In this document: one piece after another, positions 19,101 to 27,018 of the stretch
Layout: every line of letters begins with the position of its first letter
Position numbering within the stretch: position 1 is the stretch's first letter
NCBI GenBank assembly: GCA_016928305.1
Contig: JAFGKY010000031.1
Location: 1-42,095, forward strand
Source of the DNA: Bacteroidales bacterium
GTDB lineage: Bacteria > Bacteroidota > Bacteroidia > Bacteroidales > UBA10428
DNA length: 42,095 nt
Direction: 5' to 3'
The notes under the pieces: generated by a model
Told to the model about the DNA's origin: nothing
The model's input: the letters and a program-made list of their open reading frames with translations, nothing else
The model's database searches: none
Made by a program: the position numbers and the translations under genes

Positions 19101-19376
19101 GTTGAGCTCCGGATGCTGTGCCAAAGCCGGGTTACCCATGATGGTGATCGTCTGATGAATATCGGTAACGCTGTCGACGGTGTACACTCCGGCATCAACC
19201 AGCATGATGGTGTCGCCGGGATTCCACTTGCTGACATCCTCAATAAAATGCCGTAAAGTATCGGCATCGGTATTGGGAATCGGCCATACGGTTGCCTTAA
19301 CCGAAAAGCCGGCCAGCCATGTTATGAGCAATAACGCCCAAAACTGTAATTTCAGGTTTAGATAGCTTTTTTTCAT
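16164..19376 (-). CDS. Secreted tandem beta-helix protein with Ig-like (BIG2) domains and T9SS sorting domain
   Basis: The 1070-residue protein has a Sec signal (ending FSVKA, about 28). Two near-identical beta-helix modules follow, at about 31-372 and 376-717, offset by exactly 345 residues (Asn35 and Asn380; GDPRW at the end of both). They resemble the DUF4957/DUF5123 polysaccharide-lyase-like modules found in pectin loci. Shared segments include NPGDTI, HRAEFILLYR, GGIDLEQNKHCYYD, WHDFLGxYAIDPNINFAKY and ARPFRIDPLAG. Three bacterial Ig-like type 2 domains at about 735-990 carry TVTWSVEN, SITWSLSG and VVTWSVDK. A type A T9SS domain closes it (IVPNPATDHILI, LRAGIYIVNV). A role as a surface lyase, or as a binder of pectic backbone, is likely from fold and context. 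Catalytic residues cannot be assigned. Confidence 0.8.
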   Translation of the reverse strand: MKKSYLNLKLQFWALLLITWLAGFSVKATVWPIPNTDADTLRHFIEDVSKWNPGDTIMLVDAGVYTVDSVTDIHQTITIMGNPALAQHPELNFMDNGFRMLKDLTSVTIKNLKLNGFNADSSHRAEFILLYRLYQSYKSFYNIKIENVEAWGFRGGIDLEQNKHCYYDSIIINDVVWHDFLGDYAIDPNINFAKYISVTNSTFYNLGTGFQKNPDFAQAATNDTIIPKIFTYDHNTFYKVAGNNNSLIQINDPKDQTVTLTFTNNIVSKLYHYNNARPFRIDPLAGTFNFAYSNIHQFEVADLAKDIFNLDSVVLQDNVDTTAMLKIDPGFADTNTYDFSIYNGNPMLGAGSDGGPIGDPRWVKGEKPWAPGPNCHLIPNTSADTLEHFIEDTTYWNPGDTIVLISAGEYVVNHVIDVKQGITVMGDPRLNTKPMVTCLDNGFKVIEDSLSVAIKNLTLNGFNADSTHRAEFILLYRMYQSYQTFYRIDIENVEAWGFTGGIDLEQNKHCYYDTILVNNVIWHDFLGNYAIDPNINFAKYLKVTNSTFYDLGTGFVKNPDFLQTAPNDTLIHKTYIIDHNTFFRVAGNNNSLIQVNDPKDESVTLTFTNNIVCRLFHEYNARPFRIDPLAGDFTIAYSSFNRFDVTDLAKDIFNLDSVALQANVHVNNIYRFYPGFADTVAFDFTIPDTSSLYSAATDGGAIGDPRWAPKASADVVSIKAVLTRVVEGVDIQLEVVVTLEGDVDKTVTWSVENGYDGTAGAATIDAGTGLLSPTAAGKVKVTAASNYNSSFYDAIVITIEQKTYVTGITLSATNAQGNPATEITNKGGFLNLAAAIVPGNADDKSITWSLSGDGKAIITVKSPTTAELLAVQCGDVIVRATANDGSGVYGELTIPISGQTPVESVTVAGEGGATAITVNGGTLQMIATITPDTACIQVVTWSVDKPEVATISETGLLTAVSNGTVIVTARATDGTYKSGTATIEISNQGSSLSAATADAIQIVPNPATDHILIKIKQRAQVTICNVVGTVVLMTEVEPNVPVSVANLRAGIYIVNVKSGSQDKMFRLVKE
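17255..19280 (-). repeat. Internal tandem duplication, 1035-bp period
   Basis: The two beta-helix modules of the secreted protein repeat at DNA level with a 1035-bp offset. For example GCGGGTCACC occurs at 18296 and 17261, and a CAGTGTTTGTTCTGCTCCAG stretch recurs near 18883 and 17848. The period is exactly 345 codons, so the duplication is in frame. Nucleotide similarity is still high, which suggests a fairly recent duplication or gene conversion. Confidence 0.85.
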
Positions 19377-19425
19377 AATTGATGTTGTTTTTGTTAATGG
19401 TTTAATGATTGAATAATATATTGCA

Positions 19426-20346
19426 TTATTCCACGATTATTTTCTGTGTTTTTCCGGCAGGATATCTTACCAGGTATATGCCATCGGGTACCCATACTGA
19501 CTTACCGGCACCCATATGCTGTCCAAGCATATTATATACATCAATTGTACCTGTTTCAACATAGATGGTGTTATCCAGCACTTTCACGAGAGGATCATCG
19601 AGTGTAACGGGATTAATAGCATTTACCTTATCGGCCATTATTTTCAGGTAATGGATTTTAACCCTTTGCGGACCCGGAGGTATAGCCTGAGGGGTTGACA
19701 TGATACGCAGCACAATCGGCCCGTCTTTGGAAGCATTCACCATTTCATCAAATTCAAGATGAGTTGTTGCATCGTATGTATGCGCATCACCCAGCTTGCT
19801 TGTGGTCTCATCCTGAATGTATGTCATCTCCCAGGTTGCTCCGTTGTCTTTTGAGTATTCGATCCAGTAATAGATATGACGATCCTGATTTGACGAAACA
19901 TCGGGTGAAGCTTCAATGAGCAAGCTAACCAGGTTTTCCACAGGAGGGGAAATGATATAACCCATTATCGCGCTGTCCGTATCCAGGTACTTCGTTTTTG
20001 TCAGCTCTATGTACCCTTCTGCATGCTCGATTTCGGCCAGGTTGTGATCCTCATCCGCATCTTTTGGCCAGCAGGTGGGCATAATCATACAACCATTATA
20101 GGTGAATCCTTGTTGTACGCCTGCTTCATTATGATTGGCATCGCCATACTCATCAACACATCCGTTGTAAAACTCGTCGACACCATCATCGTTTTTATCT
20201 TTCCAGACGCCTCCGATATAATAGCCGGTATCGGCAGGTATTAATGCAGCAGGATCAAAGATAATCTCTTCCTGCGCAAAGAGCATCATCCCAATGAAAG
20301 CCAGGAAGGCCGTCAGGATTTGCTTAAGGAATTTTTGTTTTTTCAT
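19426..20346 (-). CDS. Unknown secreted protein with T9SS-like C-terminus (paralogue of 15134-16066)
   Basis: The 306-residue protein has a Sec signal (MKKQKFLKQILTAFLAFIG, ending LFAQ). It shares the whole length with the 15134-16066 protein: GYYIGGV, EFYNGC, QQGFTYNGCMIMPTC, WIEYSKDNGATWE, HLEFDEMVNASKDGPIVLRI and VKIHYLKIMADKV. Three cysteines are conserved between the two. The C-terminus (TIDVYNMLGQHMG, DGIYLVRY, QKIIVE) looks like a compact T9SS sorting domain. I do not recognise the family. It is the first gene after susD, behind an 89-bp gap holding a LacI-type palindrome, and lies 49 bp upstream of the tandem beta-helix gene. Exported surface binding protein is the best guess, from position only. 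Confidence 0.75.
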   Translation of the reverse strand: MKKQKFLKQILTAFLAFIGMMLFAQEEIIFDPAALIPADTGYYIGGVWKDKNDDGVDEFYNGCVDEYGDANHNEAGVQQGFTYNGCMIMPTCWPKDADEDHNLAEIEHAEGYIELTKTKYLDTDSAIMGYIISPPVENLVSLLIEASPDVSSNQDRHIYYWIEYSKDNGATWEMTYIQDETTSKLGDAHTYDATTHLEFDEMVNASKDGPIVLRIMSTPQAIPPGPQRVKIHYLKIMADKVNAINPVTLDDPLVKVLDNTIYVETGTIDVYNMLGQHMGAGKSVWVPDGIYLVRYPAGKTQKIIVE

Positions 20347-20381
20347 AATGGTAATTATTTAATGGTTAACAAATTGTTTAT

Positions 20382-20400
20382 ATTGTAATCGTTTACAATT
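20382..20400. promoter_or_regulatory. LacI-type operator candidate between susD and the secreted-protein genes
   Basis: TTGTAATCGTTTACAA (20383-20398) is a near-perfect 16-bp palindrome with a CG centre, matching at 7 of 8 positions per half. It resembles the sites next to the lacI-family gene. It lies upstream of the 20346 start and after the susD stop, so it could control an internal promoter or block read-through into the secreted enzyme genes. Confidence 0.55.
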
Positions 20401-20435
20401 TTGTTTATACTGTGCGTATTTATTCTATTTTAATT

Positions 20436-22226
20436 TTATTCTGCAAGCGGATCAAACGGATTTACTTCGGTCCAGTATATAGTTTGCTGCATCTTAATAT
20501 TCTTTTCCATCTCATCCTCCGGTATATAATAAAAGTTGTACTTGGGTTGCAGAAAGTTGATTTCAAATTCATCCAGTTCCACATTGTAATTGGTATTGAA
20601 GAATGTTTCATAGTCCGTATCAAGGTCAATTGTATCCATGATGACCTCCTCAAAGTGTAAGAAAACGGAATCCTTTTTATCGCGCAAACCCGGGTCGAGT
20701 GAGCATATGTAAGCTGTATCGAGTTCCACAATCATACCGTGCCTTTTGCTTCCGTTGATCTTTGGGGTATTGTACAGATCGTTAATATACATATTCCTTC
20801 GGCGCAGATCCCAGTGCCTTTTGTTTTCGAACGCCAGTTCGATTTTACGTTCCAGCATTACTGCTTCCAGCATTTCTTCCCGGGTTGATGCCGTAATACC
20901 ATATGAGCCATCCCCCGGTTCAATACCGGCTCTGTCACGGATCAATATCAGCAGATCTTTTGCTTCGTTTATTATACCCAGCTCTACTGCGCACTCTGCC
21001 AGGTTCAGGTATACTTCAGCCAGGCGGATTTCAATCCAGTCAGTAGACCCATAAGGTGTTTCTGTAACCGGAATCGATGTATTGATATTTTTCTTTAGGT
21101 AAAATCCGGTGGTAGTGGCACCTCTGGCCGTGGTGGTGGGTTCAACCGTGTTGCCATGGTAAGTCCATTGCACCCGGTTTTCGGTTCCTTCAAAGTCCCA
21201 TTTCATACCGTTGTACGCTATGGTCGCATAAAATCTGGGATCCCTGTTTTTCCAGAAGAAGATGCTGTCGTATTCGGGATGATCTTTTGCCGGCAGACCA
21301 TCGGCCATGGGATACGATTTCACAAAATCCCAGTTGGGAGCACTGCTCACAGCATCCTTTGTGTTGCTGACACTTCGCGGACGAACGCTGGTTTCATAAC
21401 CGTTCGGTTTGTTTACAGCATCGTAAATGGTGAAGAAAATAGCTTCTTTTGTACTGGCTTCATCCAGGAATATTCGGGCATAATTCCCGTACAATGCATG
21501 ACCATCTTCCTCACAAATGTTTTTAGCTTCGAGGTTTGCATCATAGGCGGACTGCCATCTTTGTCCCAGGTTATCGGGATTGAACTGGGGACTGGCATAG
21601 AAAAGCAGCACTCTCCCCTTCAATGCAGCAGCAGCTGCTCTCGTGACACGTCCCCTTTCTTCAGGCCATGTCGACGGTAACAGATCAATTGCCATATCCA
21701 GGTCCTCGATGATCTGTGCAATGCATTCGTGAGCGCTGTTTCGCCCCACCAGATAATCATCAATCTTGGCCGGGTCAAGTACTTTCAGGATCAATGGAAC
21801 GCCTCCGTAATATTTTACAAGCTCCCAGTAGGTCCACGCCCGTAAGAAATAAGCCTGGCCCATAAGCAAGTCTTTGTCTTCCTCTGACAGATTTCCTTTG
21901 GGAACGCCATTAATTAAAAGGTTAAGTTCCCTGATGATATACCATTTATTCGAAGTGAAATTTCCATAAGATTCCGTTTTTGTTAACATGCCATACATCA
22001 TATTGCCTGTCCCGGTACCAACCGATTCGTCGGAAATATTGGTACTTTCAGTACCACTGAAGGTGGGAAGCGCTGATCCGTATATATTGTTAAGGTATAA
22101 ATTGGCAAGGGTCATATCGTTCCATATATCCTGTCCGTCGATAGCATTGAGTTCTCGTTTGTCAAGAACTTCTTCGCAGCCGGTAAACCATGCCATCAGG
22201 AAAATAAAAATGAGTGCTTTTTTCAT
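20436..22226 (-). CDS. susD: SusD/RagB-family outer-membrane glycan-binding lipoprotein
   Basis: The 596-residue protein has a lipoprotein signal (MAWFTGC, Cys17) and the SusD layout. The N-terminal part (LDKRELNAIDGQDIWND, LNNIYG) is followed by TPR-like helices (RAWTYWELVKYYGGVPLIL, RVTRAAAAALKGRVLLFYASP) and a C-terminal segment WIEIRLAEVYLNLAECAVELG with ERKIELAFENKRHWDLRRRN. SusD caps the SusC pore on the cell surface and binds oligosaccharides before import. It starts 11 bp after the susC stop, the usual order. The surrounding enzymes indicate a pectic ligand. The 89 bp after its stop hold a LacI-type palindrome. Confidence 0.95.
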   Translation of the reverse strand: MKKALIFIFLMAWFTGCEEVLDKRELNAIDGQDIWNDMTLANLYLNNIYGSALPTFSGTESTNISDESVGTGTGNMMYGMLTKTESYGNFTSNKWYIIRELNLLINGVPKGNLSEEDKDLLMGQAYFLRAWTYWELVKYYGGVPLILKVLDPAKIDDYLVGRNSAHECIAQIIEDLDMAIDLLPSTWPEERGRVTRAAAAALKGRVLLFYASPQFNPDNLGQRWQSAYDANLEAKNICEEDGHALYGNYARIFLDEASTKEAIFFTIYDAVNKPNGYETSVRPRSVSNTKDAVSSAPNWDFVKSYPMADGLPAKDHPEYDSIFFWKNRDPRFYATIAYNGMKWDFEGTENRVQWTYHGNTVEPTTTARGATTTGFYLKKNINTSIPVTETPYGSTDWIEIRLAEVYLNLAECAVELGIINEAKDLLILIRDRAGIEPGDGSYGITASTREEMLEAVMLERKIELAFENKRHWDLRRRNMYINDLYNTPKINGSKRHGMIVELDTAYICSLDPGLRDKKDSVFLHFEEVIMDTIDLDTDYETFFNTNYNVELDEFEINFLQPKYNFYYIPEDEMEKNIKMQQTIYWTEVNPFDPLAE

Positions 22227-22237
22227 GGTTTCACTTT

Positions 22238-25200
22238 TTAAAGGGTGATGTTAATTCCAAGATTAAATGTCCTCATCAGGGGATAATCGTAACCTCTTGA
22301 TACGCTTGGATCCTTATGATCAAAAGGATTAATAATGGTCCACAGGTTTCTTGAAGTGAAATAGATCCTTAATTCGGGGATCTTTATCTTTTGGCTAAGA
22401 TGAGAAGGCAGATTATAAGAAAGGTTCAGCGTTGAGAGCTGCAGTGTATGACCGTCGCGCATCCAGAAGGTTGTATTTTGTTCAGCAAGTCCGTATGCAT
22501 AAGGCCGGGGGTATTCAGCGTCCGGATTATCTTCTGTCCAGTAATCCCCCCAGAAACTGAATACATTGTTAATCTCCTCAAGTGTGGGATCCGGTGTAGT
22601 CTGTTCGTCTTTACTGATAAATACTTTATGTCCGAAGACGCCCGTAAAAACTCCGGTTATCTTAAAACCCTTCCAGGAAAGGCCAAGGGTAAATCCATAG
22701 TGATAGGGCGGATTTGTATATTTGGCAATGATGGTGACGTCAGCGTCCGTAATTTTTCCGTCCGGTGGCAGGTAGGCAATTTTTCCCGTTATGGAGTCAA
22801 TATATTCTTCACCTCGGATATCCTTGTAGTAAATCATACCCAATTCAAGCGGTCTTTCAATTCCACCATCGTCTATGGTATAATCCGGATACTTAGCCAT
22901 CCAATCGTTCAGTTGTTCCTGTGTACGCATGATACCAAGGGCTATATAGCCCGGCTGATTGCTCGGGTCATTGTACCGGTCATCTTTCCAGCTCCCTTCC
23001 ACAGCCGGATTCTGGAACATCTTCAGTTCACGTGTCCTGTCCCATGAAAAAATCGCATCGACACTGTAACCCAGGTTACCTGTTTTACCATCATAACCAA
23101 GTTCAAATTCCACACCGGTGGCACTCGCCTCACCGTAATTTTCTTCAGGAGGTCGCTGGTCTGATGAAAGTCCAACAATAGCAGGAATATTGGTACGCCT
23201 GTTAAATACACCATACGTATGCCTGTAGTAATAATCAACGGAAGTCCTGATCTGATTCCTCCAGAATCGCATATCCATGCCGATGTTATAGGAATTCGTT
23301 TCCTGCCAGTGAACAGAAGGTATGTAAACAAGCCCGTTCCTGGCTTCAATTGCACTGGTAAGTTGATCACCGATTATCGCACCTGTTGCATCCCCCGTAA
23401 AAGTCGGGGTCCAGGTAAAGGCATTGGGCAAATTATCATTGCCTACTATTCCGAAAGAATGCCTGAATTTCAAAAAGTTGATGAAGGATATATTATTTTT
23501 GAAGAAGTTTTCTTCGGAAGTGACCCATCCCGCTGATACGGCAGGAAAGAATCCCCATCGGTTATCCGGATGAAATTTTTGTGATGCTTCATACCTGAAA
23601 GTAGCTTCCAGCAAGTATTTTTCCGCATAACCATAATTCAGTCTTCCGATAAATCCCAGGTTTCCTGATTCTGTTGCACCACTTCCGTTCTCCCAGATAT
23701 CATCAGAGGTAAATGCCCACATATAGTCATATCCGTCAATAGCGGCCGACTGTCTGATTTTAGTAGTGAAACGGTTCGTGTGGGTCTCACTTTGCTCATA
23801 TACCAGCAGAGCTGCAATATCATGGGCCTTCAGTTTCTTACTGTACCTTAATGAAGCATTCAATTGATAATTTTTACCATAGTCGGTACTCTCATAAAGT
23901 CCTTCCTCATTGCTATGAGGTTCAAAAGGATCGGAAGCTTTTATCTCTTCCGTGATAATATGTCTGTGTGTACCTGTGGTCTCGAAATTATAGCATATAA
24001 AGTCCTGGGCATATTCTTTACCTCTCCCGTTTTGTTCGCTGCGGCTATACTGAAATCCTAATGTTAATCCCTCAATAAAGGGTATCTGGTACTGGATTTC
24101 TGCCCGGATACCTGTACTGTTGCCATAACTGTTCTTATAACTACCGGACTGAAACAATGCCAATGGATTGGAAGAAACATAATTGTTGACGGGCAGTCCG
24201 TCGATTGATACCGGTACCCAGGGAGGGGCTGTCAGCGCCTGTTTGTATATTTCACGCAATACACCGGAATTATCGGTTGCGAAGTTGGGCTCAAGTTTAT
24301 CGTGGTAGGAATAATTTAAGCCGAGACTTGCCCTGAGGTTTTTGGTAATGTTTGCTTCTAAATTCGTACGGAGTGTATAACGTGAATAGTTAAGCATGTC
24401 GGTCATCCCGTTTTCCTTGTAATACGAACCGCCGACAAAATAACTGATCCGTTCACCGCCACCGGAAATATTCAATGTATGCTTTTCGGTTGTAGCCGGT
24501 TTTATCAATTCATCAATCCAGTTATAACCGGAAATTGAGTCAAAATAGGCAATTTCGTCTTCAGTGAAATAATCGTAGGTAGTGACCCTGCCATAGTCTT
24601 TATAGATATCCAGAACGTCGTTATACATGGTAGCTAATTCCGGACCCGATAACATCTCCGGGAATTTTGTGGCCTGGGCGATACCATAGGAACCGCTGTA
24701 TTGGAATCTTGGCTTTCCTTCTTTGCCCCGTTTTGTTTTTACCAGTACAACACCTCCTGCAGACCGCGTCCCATAAACGGCAGCAGCAGCATCTTTAAGG
24801 ACGGAGATGCTTTCAACTTCGGAGGCATCCAGTAAATTGAATGTGGTTGCATCGCTGATGACACCATCAATTACATAAAGTACGTCTTCGGTGACTCTGC
24901 CATAAGATGATGTTGTCCTTATGGTTAAAACAGATGCCTCACCGGGTTTTCCTGTCGAAGAGCTGATCTTGACCCCGGCAAGCTTCCCGTCCAGTGCAGC
25001 AGAAAGATCTCCGACCGGAATATCCTCCAACTCTTCCGCTTTCATATCCACAACGGCACCTGTAAGATTGGCCCGTTTGATATCTCCGTATCCCACGATG
25101 ACCACTTCATCAAGTTGCGTGATATCGGGAGTCAGTGAAGTGTTAATCACGGTCTGCTCGCCTACTGCAATTTCCTCTGACAGCATGCCCACAAAGGAAA

Positions 25201-25411
25201 AAACTATTATATCTTCCTTTGAGACATTGCCCAGGGAATAGCTGCCATCCTCACCGGTAAGGGTTCCCCTTTGTGTCCCTTTCAGCATGACTGTAACACC
25301 CGGAAGCGGATCGTCATTGTTATCGGTAACCTTTCCCGTTATGATTACCTGTGCAAGTCCATAACCGGAGGCACCAAGAATCAGTGAAAAAATTATTATC
25401 AGTTTTTTCAT
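22238..25411 (-). CDS. susC: SusC/RagA-family TonB-dependent outer-membrane transporter
   Basis: The 1057-residue protein has a Sec signal (ending YGLAQ, residue 21). A carboxypeptidase-regulatory-like domain covers about 23-95 (ITGKVTDNNDDPLPGVTVML, DGSYSL). The TonB-box-like LDEVVIVGYG lies at 100-109 and the plug domain at about 115-230 (RTTSSYG, VLYVIDGV, VESISVLKDAAAAVYGTRSAGGVVLV). The beta-barrel fills the rest. It has normal length and ends in an aromatic-poor strand (TFNLGINITL). It should import pectic oligosaccharides with the adjacent SusD, powered by TonB. It starts 20 bp after the symporter stop, so the pair is probably transcribed with the regulator-proximal metabolic genes, not from its own promoter. 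Confidence 0.95.
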   Translation of the reverse strand: MKKLIIIFSLILGASGYGLAQVIITGKVTDNNDDPLPGVTVMLKGTQRGTLTGEDGSYSLGNVSKEDIIVFSFVGMLSEEIAVGEQTVINTSLTPDITQLDEVVIVGYGDIKRANLTGAVVDMKAEELEDIPVGDLSAALDGKLAGVKISSSTGKPGEASVLTIRTTSSYGRVTEDVLYVIDGVISDATTFNLLDASEVESISVLKDAAAAVYGTRSAGGVVLVKTKRGKEGKPRFQYSGSYGIAQATKFPEMLSGPELATMYNDVLDIYKDYGRVTTYDYFTEDEIAYFDSISGYNWIDELIKPATTEKHTLNISGGGERISYFVGGSYYKENGMTDMLNYSRYTLRTNLEANITKNLRASLGLNYSYHDKLEPNFATDNSGVLREIYKQALTAPPWVPVSIDGLPVNNYVSSNPLALFQSGSYKNSYGNSTGIRAEIQYQIPFIEGLTLGFQYSRSEQNGRGKEYAQDFICYNFETTGTHRHIITEEIKASDPFEPHSNEEGLYESTDYGKNYQLNASLRYSKKLKAHDIAALLVYEQSETHTNRFTTKIRQSAAIDGYDYMWAFTSDDIWENGSGATESGNLGFIGRLNYGYAEKYLLEATFRYEASQKFHPDNRWGFFPAVSAGWVTSEENFFKNNISFINFLKFRHSFGIVGNDNLPNAFTWTPTFTGDATGAIIGDQLTSAIEARNGLVYIPSVHWQETNSYNIGMDMRFWRNQIRTSVDYYYRHTYGVFNRRTNIPAIVGLSSDQRPPEENYGEASATGVEFELGYDGKTGNLGYSVDAIFSWDRTRELKMFQNPAVEGSWKDDRYNDPSNQPGYIALGIMRTQEQLNDWMAKYPDYTIDDGGIERPLELGMIYYKDIRGEEYIDSITGKIAYLPPDGKITDADVTIIAKYTNPPYHYGFTLGLSWKGFKITGVFTGVFGHKVFISKDEQTTPDPTLEEINNVFSFWGDYWTEDNPDAEYPRPYAYGLAEQNTTFWMRDGHTLQLSTLNLSYNLPSHLSQKIKIPELRIYFTSRNLWTIINPFDHKDPSVSRGYDYPLMRTFNLGINITL

Positions 25412-25431
25412 GGGCTTTGCAGTTATTATTG

Positions 25432-27018
25432 TTAGGTTTTTACGTTTGCCTGTTCATTTCTGATGGTCATCCGCCATCCTTTAAATGTAAGTTTGTCAAT
25501 ATTCTCAGCCGGCTTAAAAAAATAGCTTGCTGCAAGTCCGACAATAAACAACACCAGGTGACTGTATACACCGAGCATAAATTTATGGTGTGTAAAATTG
25601 AAAGTACCGCAATCGATCAATAATCGCCTGCTTTCTCCCGATCCAATGGATGTCGATGTCATTACTGCCCATGCCGTGAATACAATGCAGGCTGCAATGC
25701 CGATATAGACGCCCTGTTTGTTGGCCCTGGTGCTGAATATCCCTAACAGGAACATTCCTGCGATGCCGCCTGAGAATACGGAATATAACATAAAGATGAT
25801 GCCCAGAACACCTTCGCTGCCAATGCGGGTGTAGTAAGTAGCTATTAAAATGGCAGTCAGGCCGGCTAAAACAACCACCACTTTACTGATAATGACCTGT
25901 TTGCTTTCCGAAGATCCGGGACGGAACCTCATGTAATAGTCCTTAAGAAAAATGGCAGCGAGGCAATTCAGGTCAGAGTCAAGGCTTGAGATGGCTGCGG
26001 CGAGCAGGGCAGATAAAACAAGGCCTATAACACCCACCGGCAACCGGGTCATGATAAATACAGGGAAAACAGCATCGGCACGGATGCCATCGGGTAAGAC
26101 ATCCCCGCTTAAGGTGTAGTATGCGAACAGTGCAGTACCCAGGAACATAAACAAGGCCCATACAGGAACGGTGGAGAAAACTCCGATCAGAGAAGCTTTG
26201 ACAGCCTGACTGTTTGATTTGGCTGTGAGGTACCGCTGGACAATGGTTTGGTCGGTACCGTATTTCTGGATCGCGTAAAATATTCCGTTCAGGATCATGA
26301 CAATTAAGGTCAGGTTCACAAAATCCAGATTATAGGGGCCGAACCACAGCTTGTCGTTCTCACCGGCCACCTGCCAGATGGCTGCAATACCGCCCGGGGT
26401 GGAAAAAATGATGATTGCGAGCGAAACAATACCGCCGGTTATCAGTAAAAATCCCTGCACGACATCGAGCCATATTACAGCCTCAATGCCTCCTATAAGT
26501 GTAATAAATATTACGATGATCCCTAAGATCCATATCGTCTCGATGGTATTGAAACCGGTCATTTTCGAAAACGCCAGTGCCACCAGGAAAAATACGGTGC
26601 CCATTTTCGAAAAGTGAGCAAGAAAAAAAGCCAGTGAACTATACAGCCTTGCGAGAAAACCGAAACGCTGTTCGAAATATTCATAAGCACTTAATTGTAT
26701 TACATTCCTGTACAGCGGAACGAGAAAATAAATTAACAGAACCAGGGTTATAGGAACCATCAATCCCTGCACCAGCAATATCCAGTTCGATGAGAAGCCC
26801 TCACCCGGGTATGCCAGAAATGTTATGCTGCTCACCAGTGTTGCCATAATGGAAATGCCGACAACCCAGGCAGGAAGTTTTCCGCTTGCTTTGAAAAAGG
26901 CATTCAGGGTTTTCTGCCTTCCGGAGAAAAACAAGGATACAAACAGGGGTATCCCAAGGAAACCTGCGATAATAACATAATCGATGATATGTAAGGGATG
27001 ACTGCCCATTTTCAACAT
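25432..27018 (-). CDS. Sodium:solute symporter (SSS family)
   Basis: The 528-residue protein has about 13 predicted membrane segments and the SSS signature region (IDYVIIAGFLGIPLFVSLFF, KLPAWVVGISIMATLVSSIT, LAYPGEGF). It should take up a sugar or sugar acid from the periplasm using the sodium gradient. Next to an acid-sugar kinase, an aldolase and two dehydrogenases, a uronate, aldonate or ulosonate substrate is likely, but the sequence does not say which. Two starts are possible: ATG 27018 overlaps the kinase stop by 7 bp, and ATG 27009 would leave 2 bp. Both keep it tightly coupled to the kinase gene. It also links the metabolic cassette to susC, 20 bp downstream. Confidence 0.9.
   Translation of the reverse strand: MLKMGSHPLHIIDYVIIAGFLGIPLFVSLFFSGRQKTLNAFFKASGKLPAWVVGISIMATLVSSITFLAYPGEGFSSNWILLVQGLMVPITLVLLIYFLVPLYRNVIQLSAYEYFEQRFGFLARLYSSLAFFLAHFSKMGTVFFLVALAFSKMTGFNTIETIWILGIIVIFITLIGGIEAVIWLDVVQGFLLITGGIVSLAIIIFSTPGGIAAIWQVAGENDKLWFGPYNLDFVNLTLIVMILNGIFYAIQKYGTDQTIVQRYLTAKSNSQAVKASLIGVFSTVPVWALFMFLGTALFAYYTLSGDVLPDGIRADAVFPVFIMTRLPVGVIGLVLSALLAAAISSLDSDLNCLAAIFLKDYYMRFRPGSSESKQVIISKVVVVLAGLTAILIATYYTRIGSEGVLGIIFMLYSVFSGGIAGMFLLGIFSTRANKQGVYIGIAACIVFTAWAVMTSTSIGSGESRRLLIDCGTFNFTHHKFMLGVYSHLVLFIVGLAASYFFKPAENIDKLTFKGWRMTIRNEQANVKT

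Noticed and set aside
21156..21680. A 174-residue plus-strand frame opposite susD
   Set aside because: It is antisense to a clear SusD gene and shows no signal, domain or conserved motif.
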